Under the pieces are notes generated by a model. It did not search any database, was not told the origin of the DNA, and saw only the letters and a list, made by a program, of their open reading frames with translations. The position numbers and the translations under genes are program-made. Positions 30,958 through 38,064 of a DNA stretch of 40,935 bases are shown here, piece after piece. Positions within the stretch are counted from its first letter, which is position 1. Each line of letters starts with the position of its first letter. The stretch is from Pelomonas sp. KK5 (GTDB lineage: Bacteria; Pseudomonadota; Gammaproteobacteria; Burkholderiales; Burkholderiaceae_C): the NCBI RefSeq assembly GCF_001984095.1, contig NZ_LYVQ01000028.1, forward strand, positions 1 to 40,935, given 5' to 3'.

Positions 30958-31659
30958 ATGAGCGACAAGCATCTTTCGACCCAATTCGACGCCGAGCTGA
31001 GCGGCATCTCCACGCGCGTGCTCGAGATGGGCGGCATGGTCGAGGCCCAGGTGGCCCAGGCCGTGCAGGCGCTGACCACCTTCAGCACCGAGCAGGCATC
31101 CTTCGTGCTGCAGACCGAGGAGAAGGTCAATGCGATGGAGGTCGACATCGACCGCAACCTGCACAGCATCATCGCCCGCCGCCAGCCGACGGCGCGCGAC
31201 CTGCGCCTGCTGATTGCCGTCTCCAAGACCATCGCCAACCTGGAGCGCGTCGGCGACGAGGCGGCCCGCATCGCCCGCACGGTGCAGCGCCTGATCGATG
31301 CCGGCGTGTCCACCCGGCTGCCGATCTCGGACCTGTCCTTCGAGGCCCAGCTCGCCACCGCGCAGCTGCGCAAGGCGCTCGACGCCTTCGCCCGCCTGGA
31401 CGTGGACCGCGCGCTCGAAGTGCTCAAGCAGGACGACGAGATCGACAAGGAATTCGACGGCCTGATGCGCAAGCTGATCACCTACATGATGGAAGATCCG
31501 CGCACGATCTCGGCGGCCATCGACCTGGTCTTCGTCGCCAAGGCGATCGAGCGGGTCGGCGACCACGCCAAGAACCTGGCCGAAGTGATCATCTACGTGG
31601 TCAAGGGCACGGACGTCCGCCACAACACGCCGGAAGCGGCAGAAACCATGGTGCGCTGA
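30958..31659 (+). CDS. phoU: Phosphate signalling protein PhoU
   Basis: Links the Pst transporter to the PhoR kinase and represses the Pho regulon when phosphate is plentiful. 233 residues forming two three-helix bundles. The repeated metal-binding motifs are present (LERVGDEAARIARTVQ and IERVGDHAKNLAEVIIYVVKG), and the N-terminus STQFDAELSGISTRVLEMGGMVE is typical. GAGG lies upstream of the ATG. Cytoplasmic, with no anomalies. Confidence 0.98.
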   Translation: MSDKHLSTQFDAELSGISTRVLEMGGMVEAQVAQAVQALTTFSTEQASFVLQTEEKVNAMEVDIDRNLHSIIARRQPTARDLRLLIAVSKTIANLERVGDEAARIARTVQRLIDAGVSTRLPISDLSFEAQLATAQLRKALDAFARLDVDRALEVLKQDDEIDKEFDGLMRKLITYMMEDPRTISAAIDLVFVAKAIERVGDHAKNLAEVIIYVVKGTDVRHNTPEAAETMVR

Positions 31660-31664
31660 AGCTT

Positions 31665-32372
<708 letters not shown>

Positions 32373-32382
32373 TACTGGGCCG

Positions 32383-33732
32383 ATGAAGGACTCGCTTGCC
32401 TGGCTGCCCCCGCGGCTGATCTACGCGGCGCTGTCGGTCGCGATGGCCTCGCTGGTCGGATGGTGGGTGGATGGTGCCTTCCACCACCGCTGGCTGACGA
32501 TGCTGGCGGTGGCCGTCAGCGGCGTGGCGGTGGTGACCGTCGTCGACGCCGTGCGCGGCCATCGGCTGCTGCAGTGGCTGCGCGGCGACCAGGACGGCAC
32601 CGCGCCGCGCGACACCGGCCTGTTCGGCGAGATCGCCTATCGCATCGAGCGGGCGATCCGCGAGCGCGACAAGACCATCACCCGCGAGCGCCTGCAACTG
32701 GCCCAGTTCCTTTCCGCCATCGAGGCCTCGCCCAACGGCGTGCTGATGCTGGACGAGAACGACCACATCCACTGGTGCAACAGCGTGGCGGCCGAGCACT
32801 TCGCGCTCGATGCCCGGCGCGATCTGCGCCAGCGCATTACCAACCTCGTGCGCTCGCCGGGCTTCGTCACCTACCTGCAGGCCGGCCAGTTCGCCGAGCC
32901 TCTGATGCTGCCCAACGTCCGCGGGCCGGGCACGCTGTCAGTCATCGTAAGAAGTTATGGCGACGGCATGAAGCTGGTGCTCTCGCTGGACATCACCGAG
33001 CGCGAGCGGGCCGATGCGATGCGTCGTGACTTCGTCGCCAACGTGTCGCACGAGATCCGCACGCCGCTGACCGTGCTGGCCGGCTTCATCGAGACGATGG
33101 ATTCGCTGCCGCTGTCCGAAGCCGAGCGCCGCCGCGTGCTGCAGCTGATGGGCCAGCAGACCCAGCGCATGCAGACCCTGGTCAGCGACCTGCTGACGCT
33201 GGCCCAGCTGGAAGGCAGCCGGCGGCCGGCGGCAGACCAGTGGGTGTCGCTGGACGGGCTGCTGAGGCGGGTCGCGTCGGACGTCACGGCCCTGTCGGCC
33301 GGCCGCCATCGCATCACGGTGCAGGCCGAGACGCGGGTGGAACTGGCCGGTGTCGAGGCCGAACTGCTCAGCGCCATCGCCAACCTCGCCACCAACGCGG
33401 TGCGCTACACGCCGGACGAGGGCGCGATCGAGATCCAATGGCGCCAGCTCGGCGACGGCGCCGGCGAGATCAGCGTGATCGACACCGGCGTGGGCATCGC
33501 CCGCGAGCACATCCCGCGCCTGACCGAACGCTTCTACCGCGTGGACGGTAGCCGCTCACGCGAGACCGGCGGCACCGGCCTGGGCCTGTCCATCGTCAAG
33601 CACGTGCTGCAGCGCCACGGTGGGCAACTGCAGGTGGAGAGCGAGCCGGGCAAGGGCTCGAAGTTCAAGCTCGTGCTGCCGGCGTCGCGGGTGCGCCAGG
33701 CGGCGGCGCAGGCGCTGGCGGCGGTGGTCTGA
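32383..33732 (+). CDS. phoR: Phosphate regulon sensor histidine kinase PhoR
   Basis: Inner-membrane kinase for PhoB, 449 residues. Two adjacent hydrophobic segments (about 9-28 and 35-56) with almost no periplasmic loop, as in other PhoR proteins that sense through Pst/PhoU instead of an external domain. A PAS domain follows (about 105-205; LSAIEASPNGVLMLDENDHIHWCNSVAAEHF), then HisKA with His223 in FVANVSHEIRTPLTVL, then HATPase boxes N (LATNAVRYTP), G1 (VIDTGVGIA), F (RFYRVDGSR) and G2 (GGTGLGLSIVKHV). The last gene of the pst-pho run, convergent with the next gene across six bases. Confidence 0.97.
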   Translation: MKDSLAWLPPRLIYAALSVAMASLVGWWVDGAFHHRWLTMLAVAVSGVAVVTVVDAVRGHRLLQWLRGDQDGTAPRDTGLFGEIAYRIERAIRERDKTITRERLQLAQFLSAIEASPNGVLMLDENDHIHWCNSVAAEHFALDARRDLRQRITNLVRSPGFVTYLQAGQFAEPLMLPNVRGPGTLSVIVRSYGDGMKLVLSLDITERERADAMRRDFVANVSHEIRTPLTVLAGFIETMDSLPLSEAERRRVLQLMGQQTQRMQTLVSDLLTLAQLEGSRRPAADQWVSLDGLLRRVASDVTALSAGRHRITVQAETRVELAGVEAELLSAIANLATNAVRYTPDEGAIEIQWRQLGDGAGEISVIDTGVGIAREHIPRLTERFYRVDGSRSRETGGTGLGLSIVKHVLQRHGGQLQVESEPGKGSKFKLVLPASRVRQAAAQALAAVV

Positions 33733-33738
33733 GAGACG

Positions 33739-35385
33739 TCAACGACGCCTGAGCACGACGTAGTTCAGCTGCCGCTCCGAGGGGCGGCGCACGACGGCGA
33801 TCTGCTCCCAGCCCTCGGGCACCGTGGCCAGCCCGCTCTGCACGGCCCAGCGGCATTCGCTCTTCGCCAAAGGCAGGTCGGCGCGCACGGTCCAGCGGCC
33901 CTGGAACTCCAGCGCGGCCAGCATCGACAGGGCCTGGCCCGGCGCAGCCACGCAGGCGCCGTCGGTCGGCAGGTGCGGGCGCAGCCGCTCGACCAGCGGG
34001 CTGTTGCTGCGCACGTAGTTGGCGATCGGCAGCCACAGCGTCATCGCCAGCAGCCAGCACAGGGCGACGCCGCCGGCCGGTAGCGCCAGGCTCTTCCAGA
34101 AGGCATGGCGGATGCGGGCCGTACGCCAGCGCACCAGGGCCAGCCAGGCGGCCGTGGCCACCAGCGCGAGCAGCAGGGCGACCAGGTTGAAGCTCGGCTG
34201 GAAGCCGACGTACAGGCGCTGCACGTTGGCCAGCGGCCGGGTGCTCGGCCAGCCCCATTGCATCGACAGGTAGTACAGCCAGACGAAGATTGCGCAGGCG
34301 GTGAAGAAGAACACCGCGTACCAGTCCATCGCCGCGGCGATCCCGCGCCTCAGCGTCGGCAGCGCGAAGGCGGCCAGCACGGCGAGCGCGGGCAGCGCGA
34401 GCAGCAGCGCGCTGTCCTGGCCGTTCATCAGCAGGCTGGTGACGATCGGCACCAGCGCCGTCACGGTCGGCACCAGGATATGGCGGCGCTGCCAGTGCGA
34501 GCGCCAGCGCCACAGCGTCCACAAGGCCAGCGGCCAGACCGGCCAGCAGAACCAGCCGATCAGGGCCAGCATCTCGGTGGGTAGCGCGATGCCGTCGTCC
34601 AGCCGCACGCGCCAGGCCCAGCCCTTGAAGGCGGTGGCGCTCAGGGCCGTCAGCAGGCCGGCGCCAAGCAGCCACCAGGCGAGCACGCGCACCTCCTCGT
34701 AGCTGGAGCGGCGGCACAGCCAGGCACCGATGACGGTCAGCGCCAGGGCCACCGCCGGAGCCCCGCTGGCACCCAGCATCGGCAGCGAGACCAGCAGCGC
34801 CCAGCGGGCCTTGCCGGCGCGGAAGGGCGCGGCGGCCATGCCGTAGAGATAGAGCGTTATGGCGAGCAGCTGCAGCAGTTCGGGCGTGGTCTCGTGGCCC
34901 AGCCGCAACAGACCCAGCGTGGCGATCATCGCCAGCAGCGCGCCGTCGGCCAGCGCGCGGGCGTAGTCGATCGAATGCGCCTCGCCGCCGAAGGCGAAGG
35001 CCACCGGCTGCGCGGCCTCGGTGCGCGCGAGATGGAAACTGCTGTACCAGGCGAGTATCAGCACCAGCGCCAGCGCGACGGCGTAGGGCAGCCGCGCGGC
35101 GAAGGCCGCGTCGAGGAAGGGCAGGGCCTTGATCGCCAGCGCGCCGATCCAGTAGGGCAGCGGGGCACCCTCGGCCGGGATGCCGGCGATGGCCGGCTGC
35201 CACCAGGAGGCATGGCCCTGCGCGATGCTGGCCATGAAGCCGAAGGCGGAGAGGTCGGCATTGCGCCACGGGTCGCGGCCGAACAGGCCGGGCAGCACAT
35301 AGGCCGCGCAGAAGGCCAGCAGCGCCCAGCGCGGCAGCCGCTGCGCGCCGCGTTCGGCAACGATGGCGGGGGTCGGGAGATTCAC
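33739..35385 (-). CDS. Polytopic membrane protein, GT-C glycosyltransferase-like
   Basis: A 548-residue inner-membrane protein with about 11-12 hydrophobic segments and a C-terminal soluble tail of about 110 residues. The first loop contains LFGRDPWRNADLSAFGFMASIAQG, resembling the acidic first-loop motif of GT-C enzymes such as ArnT and protein mannosyltransferases, where an acidic residue binds a lipid-linked sugar donor. The tail (APGQALSMLAALEFQGRWTVRADLPLAKSECRWAVQSG) contains two cysteines. The start is a GTG at 35385 without a clear ribosome binding site. It follows rpmE2 on the same strand, after the rpmE2 terminator. Substrate and acceptor are unknown; the GT-C assignment is moderate. 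Confidence 0.78.
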   Translation of the reverse strand: MNLPTPAIVAERGAQRLPRWALLAFCAAYVLPGLFGRDPWRNADLSAFGFMASIAQGHASWWQPAIAGIPAEGAPLPYWIGALAIKALPFLDAAFAARLPYAVALALVLILAWYSSFHLARTEAAQPVAFAFGGEAHSIDYARALADGALLAMIATLGLLRLGHETTPELLQLLAITLYLYGMAAAPFRAGKARWALLVSLPMLGASGAPAVALALTVIGAWLCRRSSYEEVRVLAWWLLGAGLLTALSATAFKGWAWRVRLDDGIALPTEMLALIGWFCWPVWPLALWTLWRWRSHWQRRHILVPTVTALVPIVTSLLMNGQDSALLLALPALAVLAAFALPTLRRGIAAAMDWYAVFFFTACAIFVWLYYLSMQWGWPSTRPLANVQRLYVGFQPSFNLVALLLALVATAAWLALVRWRTARIRHAFWKSLALPAGGVALCWLLAMTLWLPIANYVRSNSPLVERLRPHLPTDGACVAAPGQALSMLAALEFQGRWTVRADLPLAKSECRWAVQSGLATVPEGWEQIAVVRRPSERQLNYVVLRRR

Positions 35386-35440
35386 GCGGTCTGGAGTTCT
35401 AGTTGTTCGGGAAGGTCGGTCGGCATCATGCCCCAGGAAA

Positions 35441-35466
35441 TAAAAAAGCAGCCCGAAGGCTGCTTT
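35441..35466 (-). terminator. Intrinsic terminator of rpmE2
   Basis: On the minus strand a 9-bp stem AAAGCAGCC/GGCTGCTTT closes a UUCG tetraloop and continues into a run of T (TTTTTTA). Plus-strand positions are 35445-35453 and 35458-35466. C(UUCG)G is an unusually stable loop. Confidence 0.9.
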
Positions 35467-35490
35467 CTGAGATGCAAATCCGAAGAGGAT

Positions 35491-35742
35491 TTACTTCTTG
35501 AACTGGGCAAACTTGTTGCGGAACTTCTCGACGCGACCGCCCAGGTTGTCGATGGACTTCTGGGTGCCCGTGTAGAACGGGTGCGATTCGCTCGTGGTTT
35601 CCAGCTTCACCAGCGGCATGGTCTTGCCGTTGAATTCGATGGATTCCTTGGTCTGGATGGTCGAACGGGTCACGAACTGGAAGCCGTTGGACTGGTCCAC
35701 GAAGACAACTTCGCGGTAGTTGGGGTGAATGCCGTCTTTCAT
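35491..35742 (-). CDS. rpmE2: Large ribosomal subunit protein bL31, type B
   Basis: An 83-residue ribosomal protein L31 of the zinc-free type [84 protein letters not shown] is recognisable throughout and holds no cysteine, so the CxxC zinc ribbon of the primary L31 is absent. In many bacteria type B replaces the zinc form under zinc limitation and is Zur-controlled; I see no clear Zur site here, and in Burkholderiales it can be the only L31. It has its own strong promoter just downstream of rho and its own terminator. Confidence 0.95.
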   Translation of the reverse strand: MKDGIHPNYREVVFVDQSNGFQFVTRSTIQTKESIEFNGKTMPLVKLETTSESHPFYTGTQKSIDNLGGRVEKFRNKFAQFKK

Positions 35743-35819
35743 GGAGCTCTCTCGAGATCAGTGCCGGGAGCCACGCCGCAAACCAGATGCCGCGCACTTT
35801 CCTGCTTAGGGAACCGCGG

Positions 35820-35849
35820 ATTATAGGGGAAATGAAAAAGGCCGGGCAA
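35820..35849 (-). promoter_or_regulatory. Promoter of rpmE2, overlapping the rho terminator
   Basis: On the minus strand TTGCCC (35849-35844), 18 bases, then a perfect TATAAT (35825-35820). The -35 lies in the loop and downstream arm of the rho terminator hairpin. The start is expected near 35813, giving a leader of about 70 bases before the rpmE2 ATG. Confidence 0.7.
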
Positions 35850-35860
35850 GAGCCCGGCCT
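35832..35860 (-). terminator. Intrinsic terminator of rho
   Basis: Minus-strand stem AGGCCGGGC/GCCCGGCCT (plus positions 35852-35860 and 35839-35847), loop TCTT, followed by TTTTCATTT. It begins 20 bases after the rho stop codon. Confidence 0.88.
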
Positions 35861-35879
35861 GTGGATGCCTGAGGTCGGA

Positions 35880-37142
35880 TCAACCGCCGCGGCGCATCAT
35901 GTCGAAGAAGTCGTGGTTGTTCTTCGATGCCTTCATCTTGTCGAGGATGAACTCCATCGCCTCGATCTCGTCCATGTTGTAGAGCAGCTTGCGCAGGATC
36001 CAGCTCTTCTGCAGGATCTCGGGCTTGAGCAGCAGCTCTTCGCGGCGGGTGCCGGACTTGTTGATCAGGATCGACGGGTAGACGCGCTTCTCGGCCATGC
36101 GGCGGTCCAGGTGGATCTCGCAGTTGCCGGTGCCCTTGAATTCCTCGTAGATGACTTCGTCCATCTTCGAGCCGGTGTCGATCAGCGCGGTGCCGATGAT
36201 GGTCAGCGAGCCGCCTTCCTCCACATTGCGCGCGGCGCCGAAGAAGCGCTTGGGGCGCTGCAGCGCGTTGGCGTCGACGCCGCCGGTCAGCACCTTGCCG
36301 GAGCTGGGCAGCACGTTGTTGTAGGCGCGGGCCAGGCGGGTGATCGAGTCCAGCAGGATCACCACGTCCTTCTTCAGCTCGACCAGGCGCTTGGCGCGCT
36401 CGATCACCATCTCGGCGACCTGCACGTGGCGGGCGGCCGGTTCGTCGAAGGTGGAGCTGATGACCTCGCCGCGGACGGTGCGCAGCATCTCGGTCACTTC
36501 TTCCGGGCGCTCGTCGACCAGCAGCACGATCAGGTGGCAGTCCGGGTGGTTGGCCACCAGCGCGTGCGCCAGGTGCTGCATCATCACCGTCTTGCCGGTC
36601 TTGGGCTGGGCCACCAGCAGCGCGCGCTGGCCCTTGCCGATCGGGGCGATCAGGTCGACGATGCGGCCGACGATGTTCTCGTCGCCACGGATCTCGCGCT
36701 CGAGCCTGAACTGTTCCTTGGGGAACAGCGGCGTCAGGTTCTCGAACATGATCTTGTGCTTGCTCTCCTCGGGCGTGAGGCCGTTGACACGGTCCACCTT
36801 CACGAGCGCGAAGTAGCGCTCGCCGTCCTTGGGCACGCGCACCTCGCCTTCGATCATGTCGCCGGTGTGCAGGTTGAAGCGGCGGATCTGGCTCGGCGAG
36901 AGATAGATGTCGTCGGTGGAGGCCATGTAGCTGGCCTCGATCGAGCGCAGGAAGCCGAAGCCGTCCGGCAGGACTTCCAGCACGCCGTCGCCGAAGACCT
37001 GCTCGCCGGCCTTGGCGCGCTTTTTCATGATCGCGAACATCAGCTCCTGCTTGCGCAGGCGGGCAACGTTCTCGATCTCCAGCTCTTCGCCCATCTTGAT
37101 CAGGGCGGAGACGTGAAGCGCTTTCAGTTCGGAAAGATGCAT
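35880..37142 (-). CDS. rho: Transcription termination factor Rho
   Basis: Hexameric RNA helicase that ends transcription at Rho-dependent sites. 420 residues from the ATG at 37142, the usual size in this class; the frame is open 24 codons further but the conserved N-terminus is [25 protein letters not shown]. The cold-shock-like RNA-binding domain (about 48-118) has DGFGFLRS and [18 protein letters not shown]. The RecA-like domain has P-loop AQPKTGKT, Walker [18 protein letters not shown]-loop [16 protein letters not shown] and R-loop segment [15 protein letters not shown]. It has its own promoter inside the trxA end and a 232-base leader. Confidence 0.98.
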   Translation of the reverse strand: MHLSELKALHVSALIKMGEELEIENVARLRKQELMFAIMKKRAKAGEQVFGDGVLEVLPDGFGFLRSIEASYMASTDDIYLSPSQIRRFNLHTGDMIEGEVRVPKDGERYFALVKVDRVNGLTPEESKHKIMFENLTPLFPKEQFRLEREIRGDENIVGRIVDLIAPIGKGQRALLVAQPKTGKTVMMQHLAHALVANHPDCHLIVLLVDERPEEVTEMLRTVRGEVISSTFDEPAARHVQVAEMVIERAKRLVELKKDVVILLDSITRLARAYNNVLPSSGKVLTGGVDANALQRPKRFFGAARNVEEGGSLTIIGTALIDTGSKMDEVIYEEFKGTGNCEIHLDRRMAEKRVYPSILINKSGTRREELLLKPEILQKSWILRKLLYNMDEIEAMEFILDKMKASKNNHDFFDMMRRGG

Positions 37143-37374
37143 GGGTGAACACCCGGTGAGAGGGCCGATCTCCCTGCCCAGGAGCGGCGGCCAGAAGCTT
37201 CGGCGATGTGCCACAAGCGCCCGTGCGGGAACCCGTCAGGGGTCGTCACACGAACAACGTCAAATCAAGAAACGCGGGAGCTTGGGCGCCGAGTCCATGC
37301 ACGGTCACCCAAGGCGGGCCGGCATGTTGGCAGTCGGTCCGGCGCGCTGTTTACAGCAAGCGCGCCGGCCTTGG
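37143..37374 (-). promoter_or_regulatory. Long structured rho leader
   Basis: Between the predicted rho start (near 37374) and the ATG lie about 232 bases without a recognised gene. A 10-bp perfect G/C-rich stem (37339-37348 with 37359-37368) with a 10-base loop sits at the 5' end and lacks a U-tract. A shorter GGGTG/CACCC repeat touches the start codon. Small open frames exist, for example 12 codons at 37298-37260 (MDSAPKLPRFLI). Known rho genes are autogenously attenuated in their leaders, so this region is the likely control site. Confidence 0.5.
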
Positions 37375-37380
37375 AGAGGA

Positions 37381-37411
37381 ATTATAGGTGCTGGTCGAGG
37401 AAGGCCGTCAA
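37381..37411 (-). promoter_or_regulatory. Promoter of rho in the 3' end of trxA
   Basis: Minus-strand TTGACG (37411-37406), 19 bases, then a perfect TATAAT (37386-37381) overlapping the trxA stop codon. Both hexamers are strong (5 and 6 of 6); the spacer is on the long side. Confidence 0.65.
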
Positions 37412-37711
37412 CTGGGCCTTCGACAGCGCGCCGACTTTCGTGGCGGCGAGCTGGCCGTCCTTGAACAGCATCAGCGTCGGGATGCCGCGGATGCCGTACT
37501 TGGCCGGCACTTCGCGGTTCTCGTCCACGTTCATCTTGGTGACCTGCAGGCGCTCGCCGTAGGTGGACGAGACCTCGTCCAGGATCGGGGCGATCATCTT
37601 GCAGGGGCCGCACCACTCGGCCCAGTAGTCCACCAGCACCGGCTTGCCGGACTTGATGACGTCGGTGTCGAACGACGCGTCGGAGATGTGTTTGATCAGT
37701 TCGCTGCTCAT
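37382..37711 (-). CDS. trxA: Thioredoxin 1
   Basis: Small disulfide reductase of the cytoplasm, 109 residues. Active site WCGPC with Cys34 and Cys37, the buried Asp28 in [15 protein letters not shown], cis-proline in [15 protein letters not shown], all as in E. coli TrxA. The start at 37711 has AAGGA seven bases upstream; the frame stays open 13 residues further. It lies upstream of rho on the same strand, the standard trxA-rho order. Confidence 0.98.
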   Translation of the reverse strand: MSSELIKHISDASFDTDVIKSGKPVLVDYWAEWCGPCKMIAPILDEVSSTYGERLQVTKMNVDENREVPAKYGIRGIPTLMLFKDGQLAATKVGALSKAQLTAFLDQHL

Positions 37712-37889
37712 GGGGGATGTCCTTGGACGTACGGGAAGATTCTGACACAAAGCCCCTCGGCACGAGGGAGAGCGGTCATCGACATCCAGGTGAGGGCAGG
37801 GCGACCCGGTTCAAGACGCAAGTGCTGACCCTGGCGACCCCTGACGGCGAATTTCGACTGACCGCTCCGGAGGCGGGTGAAAACCGGGC

Positions 37890-37895
37890 TAGAAT
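37890..37895 (+). promoter_or_regulatory. Candidate -10 element of the tRNA-Pro gene
   Basis: TAGAAT (5 of 6) ends 11 bases before the mature tRNA 5' end. No good -35 is visible at 16-18 bases upstream. The remaining trxA/tRNA gap (37712-37889) holds no gene I can support. Confidence 0.45.
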
Positions 37896-37906
37896 ACGAG
37901 CTTCGT

Positions 37907-37983
37907 CGGAGCGTAGCGCAGCCTGGTAGCGCATCTGCTTTGGGAGCAGAGGGTCGCGAGTTCGAATCCCGCCGCTCCGACCA
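37907..37983 (+). tRNA. tRNA-Pro (anticodon UGG)
   Basis: A 77-base tRNA with all arms: acceptor CGGAGCG (37907-37913) pairs with CGCTCCG (37973-37979), D-arm AGCGCAGCCTGGTAGCGC, anticodon stem TCTGC/GCAGA around loop TTTGGGA giving anticodon TGG, T-arm with TTCGAAT, discriminator A and encoded CCA. Sequence closely follows known bacterial tRNA-Pro(UGG), which reads all or most CCN codons. No integrase or duplicated 3' end is seen, so it is not an occupied attachment site. Confidence 0.97.
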
Positions 37984-37986
37984 CCA

Positions 37987-38033
37987 AAATGATTGGCCCG
38001 CAACGGTGTCTGCCGTTGCGGGCCAAGTCATTT
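37987..38033 (+). terminator. Very strong terminator of tRNA-Pro
   Basis: A 14-bp perfect stem, TTGGCCCGCAACGG (37993-38006) with CCGTTGCGGGCCAA (38013-38026), loop TGTCTG. It is extended by AAATGA (37987-37992) pairing with TCATTT (38028-38033) across one bulged G. Being symmetric, it should also stop the convergent S9 peptidase transcript. Confidence 0.9.
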
Positions 38034-38064
38034 CTGCGCCGCGGTTCTGCGCCGCGACAAGGCC

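Noticed and set aside
37907-37983. tRNA-Pro as an integration (att) site
   Set aside because: No integrase, no duplicated tRNA 3' end and no foreign-looking DNA next to it; ordinary core genes follow.
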